Source: Micropruina sp. (GTDB lineage Bacteria > Actinomycetota > Actinomycetes > Propionibacteriales > Propionibacteriaceae). From it: a DNA stretch of 15,198 nucleotides. This document shows, piece after piece, positions 1-7,216 of this stretch. Under the pieces are notes generated by a model, which saw only the letters and a list, made by a program, of their open reading frames with translations, was not told the DNA's origin and ran no database searches. The stretch is taken from contig JADJTO010000029.1 of the NCBI GenBank assembly GCA_016711105.1, positions 1-15,198 of the forward strand. The letters are read 5' to 3'. The number at the start of each line of letters is the position of its first letter. The stretch's first letter is position 1. Position numbers and translations under genes: made by a program.

Positions 1-14
1 CCAACACCGACGAT

Positions 15-143
15 TCACCCGGAGCCGGCGCCGCCACCGACGCACCTTGCTTTGATGTCGTCGTCGCGCTGGGCTGTCAGCCCGCCATGCGTGATCAGGT
101 CTACACGTCGGCCGAGGATCCTTTCGAAGAGTTCACGAAGGTC
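15..143 (-). pseudogene. C-terminal fragment resembling a minimal nucleotidyltransferase (MNT)
   Basis: Reading the minus strand from 143 down to a TGA at 17-15 gives about 42 residues beginning DLRELFERILGRRVDLIT and continuing HGGLTAQRDDDIKA. A helix followed by G-R-x-V-D-L-[IV]-T and G-[GA]-L is what the C-terminal end of HEPN-partnered minimal nucleotidyltransferases looks like. The N-terminal catalytic part of that family (GS...DxD) is not present in the DNA just upstream in any frame I read, and no start codon with a ribosome binding site fits. It is therefore either a decayed remnant or the tail of a gene broken by sequence errors. The family call rests on a short match and is tentative. 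Confidence 0.35.
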
Positions 144-360
144 CTGCCTCCTTGATGCCCGACTGGTTTGGGGCCTCGACCCGCAGGTCGACCTGAAGCT
201 GTCGCCTGTTGGTGGTGCCTTGGTCGTCAGCCCGCATCAGGAGTCCTGTGTTGGGTGCTGCCGGGAACCCGTCCTTGCCGGGCTCGTCAGCGTAGGGCCC
301 CTCGCCCATCGCCAGGGCGTAGAGAGCGCGCAGTGACCCCACCTCGACGTCGACGAGCAA
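133..360 (-). CDS. hypothetical protein, doubtful
   Basis: An open frame of 75 codons starts at a TTG without a convincing ribosome binding site and ends where the nucleotidyltransferase-like fragment begins in another frame. Third codon positions are mostly G or C, as in real genes of this window. The predicted protein, with a segment GEGPYADEPGKDGF and a later QLQVDLRVEAP, matches no family I recognise. It could be the middle of a longer gene broken by indels, since the frame stays open upstream to a TAG at 402-400. No function is proposed. From 361 to 562 I see no gene, RNA or repeat. Confidence 0.25.
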   Translation of the reverse strand: MLVDVEVGSLRALYALAMGEGPYADEPGKDGFPAAPNTGLLMRADDQGTTNRRQLQVDLRVEAPNQSGIKEAGPS

Positions 361-562
361 CGGAGCTCGGCGGCCACCTGTTCGACCGAGCCAGTCCGGC
401 TAACGGATACCACCTGCCCAGTGGACGGCGTGTGCGGGACCGGGCCGGCCAGTCGGACTTGACCAACCCCCGAGAGTCGTCGCGGCCACGTTGGAGGATT
501 GCCGGGAGGGACATCCCCGTTGTCCCAAACTCACACCGTCAAGTCATTTGCGACACGCAACA

Positions 563-2063
563 CTAGGTGGGCTGGTAGACCCGCACGTAGTCGATCTGGA
601 ACTGTGTTGACGGCCAGGGGGCCAACCACGTCCCGGCGGTGGGGCAGGAGGCCGGGTAGCCATTGGCCGGCGGTGCGCCGGTTTGGGCGCACACCCCGCC
701 GTTGAGGTGCGGCAGGTAACCGAGATCCCGGTCGGGGTGGCCGATGTAGGTGCCGCCCAGGTAGTAGGAGAACGCGATGTCCCAACCGGCCGACAGGTCC
801 CCAGCGGTGATGGTTGCGGCGTTCGTGTGCGTGTAGCGGAGCGTTTCGAAGCCGTCCATGTAGAAGATGAACAGCATCGTGGTGAGGTCTCCCGGGGTTA
901 GCTGCCGAATGTCGACCGCGTAGATGTGCCAGTCGCCGTCCCCGCTGGCAGCGCTCTCAATGGGCACGCTCGTCTTGGCCACGTTTCTGCCGGTCGTGTT
1001 CGGGAAGTGGATTGACTGGCGGATCGTGCCCGAATCGGTCGCGTGAAACGACTCCATCAGGTCCACCTCGGCAGTGGACGAGCCGAGCCGGTGGCGGAGC
1101 CAGAAGCCGGGCCAGAGTCCTTGCCCCTGCGGGACCTTGAGTCGGGCTTCGTACCGTCCGAACAGCGGGTAGTGGACCCCGACGTCACGGGAGGCGAAGA
1201 ACCCGGTGGTGTAGTTCATGACCAGACCGTCGGGGCAGATGATTGACGTCCTGGCGGGGCGATGGTGGCGATCCCGTTGGCGAGGGTGACGTTCTCGGGC
1301 TTGTTGCAATGGACGGTCGTGTGATCGCTGCCGTAGGAGTTGTTGTAGGCACGCCACCTGGTCCGGTCCAGGGTGTCACCGGCGAAGTCGTCCGACATGA
1401 TCAAGGCCGCCAAGAAGTCGTCCACTCGGTGTAGGGCAGGGTCGCATCGAAGGTTGCATCCGAGCTGATCCAGGTGCCGGAGAACGACTGGTGCAGTTCG
1501 GCGGCCAGGACGTTGCGCCCGACGACCAGTAAGGCGGCGGGCACGTCGATGGTCTGCCAGCGCTGCCCGTCGGTGGGTTCCACGGCTGCCGCCGGCGTGT
1601 CGTAGCTGACCGGGGTATCGGGCATGTTGATGGTCGTGATCCGGGAGCCGTTCAGGTACAGGATCGCCCCGTCATCGGCCCGCACCGAGACGCGCACTCC
1701 GTGGACTCTCGTCTCGGCCGCAATCGAGAAGTCGGCCCGAAAGTACATCGTCCGGTTCGGGCCGCCCGTCTGCGTCGCAACAGCATCACCGCTGCCCAGC
1801 GGTGACGCGCCGGAACTCCACCCAGCAGCGTCGTACGCCGCCTGGTTCCAGGTCGGTTCGGGGGCGGTGCCCGGGTTGAGGTAGTGCCACGTATCGCCCG
1901 TGCCGATCACCTGATTCGCGATCAGTGTTTCGGTCGGGTTCGCGATCGGTGCTTCGGGAGGGTCTGCGATCGTCAGGAGCACACTCGACACCACGAGGGC
2001 GGTGGCGGCGATGGCTCCGAGCACGATCATGCCAGGGGTAGCAGCAGTTCGATCTCTGGGCAC
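563..2063 (-). CDS. membrane-anchored GH16 beta-glucanase with N-terminal beta-sandwich module (frameshifted)
   Basis: This is a probable extracellular endo-beta-glucanase (laminarinase/lichenase type) cleaving beta-1,3 or mixed-linkage glucans. A GTG at 2063 opens a protein with a hydrophobic signal or anchor at residues 12-33. A beta-sandwich of about 150 residues follows, with tryptophans near its start and an ADDGAILYLNG core, a module otherwise known attached to secreted phosphoesterases. The GH16 domain starts near MSDDFAGDTLDRTRW, includes YEARLKVPQGQGLWPGFW, and carries the catalytic motif E-V-D-L-M-E at 1069-1052 (nucleophile and acid/base glutamates). It ends in the typical DYVRVYQPT. 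The frame breaks near 1401-1425 and near 1250-1257 (a G-run on the plus strand). Restoring them gives one protein of about 500 residues, so errors or a recent pseudogene are both possible. Exact substrate is not readable. Confidence 0.8.
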
Positions 2064-2067
2064 TAGG

Positions 2068-2186
2068 TCTCTGTCAGGGGTCGAGGCGGACGCGAGCTTG
2101 CCTCCGCACGAAGTGGCACCGTGCTGGTTGCACGTGGGTCCGATAGACTCACAGTGATCTTAGAGGAACTAGGGATCTGACAGAGA
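2068..2186. repeat. 10-bp inverted repeat pair in the divergent intergenic region
   Basis: The decamer CTGACAGAGA lies at 2177-2186, just before the GTG of the Nudix regulator. Its exact complement TCTCTGTCAG lies at 2068-2077, just before the GTG of the GH16 gene. Each gene therefore has the same decamer in its sense orientation 5-10 bases upstream of its start. It could be a shared operator or simply two purine-rich ribosome binding regions. No clear paired -35/-10 was found between 2064 and 2196; a TAGACT at 2144-2149 is a possible -10 only. Confidence 0.35.
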
Positions 2187-2196
2187 GGGTGGGTCG

Positions 2197-2922
2197 GTGA
2201 GCCTGACCTCCGCCGGTGACGACCCGGGTAGCTTTCCGCCGTTCGCGGTGACTGCGGACATCGCCATGTTCACGATCCGCAGCGGACGACTGCATGTCCT
2301 GCTGGTCAGGCGGGCCGGCGAGCCGTTTGCGGGGCGCTGGGCCCTGCCAGGCGGATTCCTGAAGATCGGCGAATCGGCCGAAGCGGCAGCGGTTCGTGAG
2401 CTTGCCGAGGAAGCCTTTGTGGGACACGGGATTCACCTTGAGCAATTGGCCACCTACAGCGATCCTGGCCGCGACCCGCGCATGCGCGTGGTGTCGGTCG
2501 CTCATGTCGCGCTGGCTCCGAACCTGCCCGACCCAAGGGCTGGGTCGGACGCTGCCGAGGCAACCTGGTGGCCGGTTGACGGAGTTGCCTTAGGCGAACT
2601 GGCCTTCGATCACGACCAGATTCTGGCTGACGCGCTGATGCGGGTTCGCGCGAAGTTGGAGTACACCACGCTGGCGACTGAGTTCCTTCCGCGCACGTTC
2701 AGCATGGGAGAACTTCGCGCTGTCTACACCGCTGTGTGGGGTGGGGAGGTGGGGCTGCCGAACTTTCGCCGCAAAGTGCTCTCCGTCCCGGGCTTCATCG
2801 AGCCGTCCGGCGAGGTGCGGGTCGGTGTTCCTGGTCCGCGAGCGCAGTTGTTCAAGGCAGGTCCAAGCACGGAGATCGTGCCCCCGTTCAATCGACATCG
2901 GATGATGGCCGACCGTGGTTGA
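2197..2922 (+). CDS. NrtR-like regulator: Nudix domain fused to winged helix
   Basis: A 241-residue protein with the two-domain layout of NrtR-family transcription factors, in which a Nudix domain senses a nucleotide-type ligand (ADP-ribose in studied NrtRs) and a C-terminal winged helix binds DNA. The Nudix box is visible at about residues 52-74 as G-x5-E-x7-R-E-L-x-E-E; the usual following glycine is replaced, so hydrolysis may be weak or lost. The DNA-binding part contains FSMGELRAVYTAVWG and NFRRKVLS, close to the NrtR signature, then a GPRAQLF end. The GTG start is preceded by AGAGGG. Its stop overlaps the next gene by 8 bp, implying translational coupling. It probably controls this module, and the palindrome at 3856-3870 is the natural candidate site. 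Family confident; target and ligand inferred. Confidence 0.85.
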   Translation: MSLTSAGDDPGSFPPFAVTADIAMFTIRSGRLHVLLVRRAGEPFAGRWALPGGFLKIGESAEAAAVRELAEEAFVGHGIHLEQLATYSDPGRDPRMRVVSVAHVALAPNLPDPRAGSDAAEATWWPVDGVALGELAFDHDQILADALMRVRAKLEYTTLATEFLPRTFSMGELRAVYTAVWGGEVGLPNFRRKVLSVPGFIEPSGEVRVGVPGPRAQLFKAGPSTEIVPPFNRHRMMADRG

Positions 2923-3811
2923 TGCCACCAGCCTTCAACCCAGGTTGGGTGGGCCCGGTTCGGTGGTCACAGTTGAGCAGGTTCTGTCCGCCAGCACCTG
3001 GTCGGCTCTGGTCCTACCGCGCACCGAAGACACCCTGCGGAGACTGCGCCGCCAGTTCCATCCGGACGTGTTCCCAGACCCTCGCGCGACGGCGGTGTTC
3101 ACCAGGCTTGAGGTTCTGTTCGGCGCGCCGGAGTTCCAGCTGCGGACGTTCGCCGGGCAGCGCGTCCAAGGCTCGAATGCCATCGAGTGGACTCCGAAGC
3201 CCGGCTTCGAGGATCTTGTCGGCGTTGCGGATGCCGCCCTGCGGACCCTGGCGAGGTCCAACAACCCCAGGTTCTTCACCTCCCGCCAGGACGTGGCCTC
3301 GACTCGGCCGGGAATGCGGGTCAACTACGGTGAGGCCGTTGAGCGCTGGTGGTTCCTCTCGGCGTTCGACGCGCTGGACTCCCGCACGGCGGTGTGGGTC
3401 GCGAAGCGTCTGGCGGCCGCGATCACGACTGCTGGCGAGGCTGGCTGGATCCACGGCGACATCCACCCAGGAACTGTCGTGCTGATGCCGGCTGAGCATG
3501 GGTTGAAGCTGGACGGCTGGTGGTCGGCAGTGCGGTCCGGGGAGAAGTTGGCGGTCGCTCCGAGCGCCAAGACCCCGCCGCGATACCTGAACGGTGCGGA
3601 AGCTGACCCGAGGTTGTCGGTCGGGCAAGTCGCGGCGACGCTTCTCGCGGTCACCGACGCCGACCACCTGCTGCAGGCTGTCTTCGCCAGGCACTCGGTC
3701 AGTCCGGGCGAGCCGCGGGCGTTCTTCGACGACGTCGACCTCGCTGCGTCGGAACTGTACGGGAAGCGGGCCTGGAGCCCGCTCGCTGATCCGACCTCCG
3801 AGCCGATCTAG
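2915..3811 (+). CDS. J-domain-like / degenerate protein kinase fusion
   Basis: A 298-residue cytoplasmic protein. Residues about 37-72 form a short J-domain-like helix pair with the HPD tripeptide at 49-51 (RRQFHPDVF), the element by which DnaJ proteins stimulate Hsp70. Residues about 140-260 resemble the C-lobe of a Ser/Thr-type kinase: the catalytic loop reads HGDIHPGT (180-187) and the metal-binding aspartate may be D200 in KLDGWW. The usual Asn of the loop is Thr187, and I see no P-loop or VAIK lysine, so it may be a pseudokinase or bind another ligand. The GTG start overlaps the Nudix gene. Kinases beside vWA proteins also occur in TerY-type operons, which supports a signalling or assembly role here. 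Specific function unknown. Confidence 0.75.
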   Translation: MVDATSLQPRLGGPGSVVTVEQVLSASTWSALVLPRTEDTLRRLRRQFHPDVFPDPRATAVFTRLEVLFGAPEFQLRTFAGQRVQGSNAIEWTPKPGFEDLVGVADAALRTLARSNNPRFFTSRQDVASTRPGMRVNYGEAVERWWFLSAFDALDSRTAVWVAKRLAAAITTAGEAGWIHGDIHPGTVVLMPAEHGLKLDGWWSAVRSGEKLAVAPSAKTPPRYLNGAEADPRLSVGQVAATLLAVTDADHLLQAVFARHSVSPGEPRAFFDDVDLAASELYGKRAWSPLADPTSEPI

Positions 3812-3830
3812 CCGAGCTGTGCCCCTCCGG

Positions 3831-3859
3831 TTGCGAAGGCAACTTCACGCTGATAGGTT
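3831..3859 (+). promoter_or_regulatory. probable sigma-70 promoter of the vWA gene
   Basis: TTGCGA at 3831-3836 and TAGGTT at 3854-3859 are separated by 17 bp, matching the actinobacterial TTGNNN-N17-TANNNT pattern. It lies in the 105-bp gap between the kinase-like gene and the vWA gene, so the second half of the module may be transcribed separately. This is inferred from sequence alone. Confidence 0.45.
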
Positions 3860-3870
3860 CATAATGAACC
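3856..3870. promoter_or_regulatory. perfect palindrome, candidate operator
   Basis: GGTTCATAATGAACC has two perfect 7-bp arms around a central A. It begins inside the proposed -10 element (3854-3859) and covers the expected start region of the vWA transcript, the right place for a repressor site. The NrtR-like protein encoded upstream is the obvious candidate binder. I see no second copy near 2064-2196. Confidence 0.55.
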
Positions 3871-3916
3871 AATGAACAGTCGGTGTGACCACACACCTGA
3901 GGAGAAGGAGACGGAC

Positions 3917-4852
3917 ATGGGCGGCGGAACATGGAGCACAGACACCTACTGGGCGATGACCGGATCGAAAGTGTCGAGTGGTAGCTCGTTCGGCTACGAC
4001 CGGGCGGCGAAGCGATCAGGCTCGTACAAGGCGCACGCCGCCCTCGATCCCAAGCGAACCAACGCGGCCGGACTCAACATTCGTGAGGCACGGGACAGCT
4101 CGGAGCACCCGCTGAGCACCCCGATCATCGTCGGCTTCGACTCCCGGGCTCGATGGGCTCCGTGCCGCGCGTGGCCAGCGGAAGCTGACCACCTTGTTCC
4201 AGCTGCTTCTGGACAAGAACTACTGCACGGATCCGCAGATCGCGGTTGCCACCTATGGTGATGCCACCTGCGATCGGGTTCCGCTGCAGTTCGCCCAGTT
4301 CGAGTCCGACAACCGCATCGACGACAACCTCGACAACATGTTCCTCGAGGGCGGGGGCGGCGGTAACGGTGGCGAGACCAGCAACCTGCTGCTTTATTAC
4401 GCAGCCCATCACACGGCGATCGACTGCTTTGAGTTGCGAGCCAAGAAGGGTTACCTGTTCCTGATCGCGGACGAGGTGCAGGTGCCGATCAGCGCTCGTC
4501 AGATCGCCGATGCCATCGGCGACCCCAGCCGCTTGGTGACATCAGCATCCAGGGCATCGCGGCAGCGGTCACGGACAAGTGGAACGTGCGCGTCCTGCTG
4601 ATCAACAACCACACTGCGCTCAGACAGCGGTCCGAAGAGTTCTATACGCACCTGTTCGGCCCGGACGCCATCACGATCGTGCAGGACCCAGAGGCGATCG
4701 CTGAAACCATCGCGGCCATCGTGGGCTTTGAGGAGGGCCGTGACCTGGCCGACATCACCGCTGACCTGACCGCAGCGGCCGGCAAGGAAGTGGCGCTCCG
4801 CGTGGGGCAGTCCCTGCACAAGCGTGCCGCGGGAGCGACCAAGCTCCGTTGA
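3917..4852 (+). CDS. vWA-domain protein (frameshifted in this sequence)
   Basis: A von Willebrand A-domain protein of about 312 residues once three gaps are repaired: C-run at 4143-4145, CC at 4175-4176, C-run at 4523-4526. The start at 3917 is chosen because GGAGAAGGAG precedes it by 6 bp; an upstream in-frame ATG at 3872 has none. The N-terminus (WSTDTYWAMTG) leads to a restored metal-site motif FDSPGSMG (D75) replacing the usual D-x-T/S-G-S, then GDATCDRVPLQFAQFESDNR, a glycine-rich FLEGGGGG and KGYLFLIADE with the last acidic residue of the site. These blocks recall a conserved actinobacterial vWA family. vWA domains use Mg2+-dependent ligand binding to assemble complexes; the partners may be the kinase-like and PurA-like proteins. 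Role unknown. Confidence 0.8.
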
Positions 4853-4907
4853 TTGATCCCAGCAGGGGGCACGGTGGCCTGACCCACATCGAGAGGAAGA
4901 AGAGACT

Positions 4908-6026
4908 ATGACCGGACGGGCACACATCGTCGTCGGGCTTGCCTGGGGTGACGAGGGCAAGGGAGCAACCGTTGATCTGCTCGCGGCGCACCACCGCGCC
5001 GACCGGGTCGTCCGATTCAACGGGGGCCAGCAGGCGGCGCACAACGTGATGGTCGGAGACCTCCACCACACCTTCCAGTCCTATGGCTCGGGCACCTTGA
5101 CCGGCGTGCCGACCTGGATCTCGCACTTCTGCACCGTCGAGCCCACGTCCGCACTGCGAGAACGCATCGCTCTGCGCAGCAAAGGCGTCGACGCCGAGTT
5201 GATCAACGTCGACCTCGACGCTCTGGTCACGACCGGCCTGCACGTAGCGGCGAACCGAGCCCGTGAGGCCGCCCGGGGTGAGGGCCATCACGGCTCCACC
5301 GGACGAGGGTTCGGCGAAACCATCGCCTACAGCCTCGACTTCCCCGAAGCGGCTCCGCGGGTCCGGGACTTGCAGAACGCCGACTCCTACTTCGACAAGC
5401 TCGACACGCTGGCCCGCTACTACGCGGACGCCGGTTTGCTCGATCCGAACCTGCACGGCAGTTACGTTCTCCAGGCCGAGGAACAACTCGAGCACGCCGC
5501 CCAGGTGTTCCGCCCCGTCGAGACCGGTGAGCTTCTTGAGCAACTCGCTCACGGGCACACCATCTTTGAAGGCGCGCAGGGCTTCTGGTTGGACGAGAAC
5601 TTCGGCTTCCAGCCGCACACCACCTGGTCCACCACCACGCCCGCGAACGCGCGCCGCCTCGCCCGCGAGGCCGGTCTGACTGACGTGACCACGGTCGGAG
5701 CACTGCGCACGTACGCCACCCGGCATGGCGCGGGACCGTTGCCGGGGGAGGGTCAACTGCACCGACGCTCTGCCGAGCCGCACAACAGCGATACGGCTTT
5801 CGCCGGGACATTCCGGGTGGGAGCGCATGACCCGGAACTGCTCCGGGCCTGCATCGACATCACACAACCGGACGTGCTGGCTGTCAGTCACGTGGACGTG
5901 TACGACCAGTTCCACACCACTGATGGCCCCATGTGGCTGGGAAGTTTCGCCCCGCTGCTCGTCATTTCGGCCGGCCCACGACGCGAGGACAGGACCCTGC
6001 TGAGGCACGGTGTGGCCGCGGCATAA
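4908..6026 (+). CDS. divergent adenylosuccinate synthetase (PurA) paralog
   Basis: A 372-residue protein, shorter than normal PurA (about 430). PurA couples GTP hydrolysis to joining aspartate and IMP. Retained features are the P-loop and catalytic Asp in WGDEGKG (13-19, D15), the catalytic His (H45, AAHN), STGRG (130-134), EGAQG (221-225), TRHGAGP (271-277) and a C-terminal SAGPRRED. Changed features are the aspartate-binding TTGRRRR loop, here SDTAFAGTFRVG with a single arginine; the guanine-recognition TKLD, here SHVD; and the arginine of the E. coli Arg143 region, apparently absent. It thus looks like an active phosphoryl-transferring ligase with a different acceptor or amine. It is not likely to be the housekeeping purA. 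It sits 55 bp behind the vWA gene. Family sure; substrate unknown. Confidence 0.88.
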   Translation: MTGRAHIVVGLAWGDEGKGATVDLLAAHHRADRVVRFNGGQQAAHNVMVGDLHHTFQSYGSGTLTGVPTWISHFCTVEPTSALRERIALRSKGVDAELINVDLDALVTTGLHVAANRAREAARGEGHHGSTGRGFGETIAYSLDFPEAAPRVRDLQNADSYFDKLDTLARYYADAGLLDPNLHGSYVLQAEEQLEHAAQVFRPVETGELLEQLAHGHTIFEGAQGFWLDENFGFQPHTTWSTTTPANARRLAREAGLTDVTTVGALRTYATRHGAGPLPGEGQLHRRSAEPHNSDTAFAGTFRVGAHDPELLRACIDITQPDVLAVSHVDVYDQFHTTDGPMWLGSFAPLLVISAGPRREDRTLLRHGVAAA

Positions 6027-6062
6027 CTGCGCTGCGGGGGAAGGGTCGAGCTGCGCTCAGCC

Positions 6063-7007
6063 TCAGGCCGGCGCCGGATGCCGCTGATTGGGGTGCAAGG
6101 CGAGGACTGCGGCCAAGATGAGGACGCCACCCACCACCGCGGGCCAGGCCAATCGTTCGCCGAGGAGGAGAACCGCCAACAGGGCTGCCGACAACGGCTC
6201 GACCAGCGTGGCGACGGTGGCGGCCGAGCCTGAGGTGGTTCGCAGTCCGGCGTAGAGCAGACCGTAGGAGAGCGCCATCGTCGCGACCCCCAGATACACC
6301 AGGAGCGCCAACGAAGCCGGATCGCGGGGGAGAGCAGGTTCCCCAGCAATCGCGGCGATGGCGAGGAAGGGTGTCAGCACGACGGCGCCCACCACCGTGG
6401 CGCTCGTGGTCAGGGCCACGGAGTCGACTCGTTGAGCCAGAGCGTGGCCCAGCACCGTGGTCGCCGCGTAGGTCGCCCCGGCCGCGACGGCCAGCAGCAG
6501 TCCGACTCCCGGCTGGCCCCCGGGCGCCGACGAACCGTGCCCGGCGAAGGACGTGATCAGTACCAGCCCGACGAGTGCCGCCTGCAGCACCCCGACCTGG
6601 CGCCACGTCGGCCAGGTTCGCGCCCGGAACTGCTCCCAGACCGTGGCGAGGATGGGCGCCAGACCCAACGACACCACCGTGGCAACACTGACCCCCACGA
6701 TCAGGACGGAGACGAAGTAGAGGGCCTGGTAGGCGGCCGTTCCGAATCCCACCAGGATCGCGAGCACGGGATGGGTTTGGATCGTCTCCACGACGGCTCG
6801 GGAGCGTCCGGTGACCAGGGCGAAGGTGACCAGCGCCACGGCGGCGAGCAGCATCCGCCACGCGCTCACGGTCATCGCGCCCAGCCCGTCCCGCTCGTGC
6901 AGGACAGTGACCACGAGGCCACCCGTCCCCCACAGGACACCGGCAGCGCACACCTGGAGCAGGCCGATCTGAGCACCGTGAACCTTGGGGCTGGCACTAA
7001 CTTTCAC
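6063..7007 (-). CDS. EamA/DMT-family transporter
   Basis: A 314-residue inner-membrane protein with about ten hydrophobic segments arranged as two EamA repeats (roughly residues 15-150 and 170-305), the layout of drug/metabolite transporters such as RhaT- or YdcZ-like exporters. Typical features are AAGVLWGTGGLV at the start, ATVVSLGLAPILA closing the first repeat and VEPLSAALLAVLLLGERL near the end. The GTG start has no clear ribosome binding site. It is convergent with the PurA-like gene (36 bp between stops) and divergent from the TfoX-like gene. Export of a small metabolite made by the neighbouring module is conceivable but only by proximity; DMT substrates cannot be read from sequence. 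Confidence 0.85.
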   Translation of the reverse strand: MKVSASPKVHGAQIGLLQVCAAGVLWGTGGLVVTVLHERDGLGAMTVSAWRMLLAAVALVTFALVTGRSRAVVETIQTHPVLAILVGFGTAAYQALYFVSVLIVGVSVATVVSLGLAPILATVWEQFRARTWPTWRQVGVLQAALVGLVLITSFAGHGSSAPGGQPGVGLLLAVAAGATYAATTVLGHALAQRVDSVALTTSATVVGAVVLTPFLAIAAIAGEPALPRDPASLALLVYLGVATMALSYGLLYAGLRTTSGSAATVATLVEPLSAALLAVLLLGERLAWPAVVGGVLILAAVLALHPNQRHPAPA

Positions 7008-7216
7008 TAGGGGAATCTATCGACCCGCCAGGGGCAAGAAGCTCACGCTCCGTCAATGGCCAGAGGTGAACGCACGCTGAAGTGCTCGCCCCCACGGCGC
7101 GGTGACAATTCGGGCTTCGTCCAGTGAAGGCTCTGGCGCGGCCAGGCTGAGGCGGCGTCCGGAGTGGCTGCCTGAGATAGCGTCTGTAGACGTCCCTTCT
7201 GAAAGGTGCCCAGACC

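Noticed and set aside
3872..3916. Upstream ATG at 3872 as start of the vWA protein
   Set aside because: It has no ribosome binding site and directly follows the promoter/palindrome; the ATG at 3917 has GGAGAAGGAG at good spacing.
4143..4526. Programmed frameshifting in the vWA gene
   Set aside because: Three separate events at ordinary C-runs, of the same type as those in thrS and bglF, are better explained by sequence errors; no slippery heptamer with a downstream structure was evident.
4755..6008. 417-codon open frame on the minus strand opposite the PurA-like gene
   Set aside because: The plus strand has clear PurA motifs and a ribosome binding site; the antisense product has no recognisable domain.
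4908..6026. PurZ-like enzyme for 2-aminoadenine DNA synthesis
   Set aside because: PurZ is marked by replacement of the catalytic Asp of the WGDEGKG motif; here D15 is retained, and no phage or DNA polymerase genes are nearby.
5962..6951. 329-codon minus-strand frame overlapping the EamA gene
   Set aside because: Arginine- and glycine-rich shadow of the hydrophobic EamA frame, which has regular membrane segments.
7181..7192. CGTCT-GT-AGACG repeat before the TfoX-like gene as an operator
   Set aside because: Arms are only 5 bp, and no convincing promoter could be paired with it, so it was mentioned but not listed as a site.
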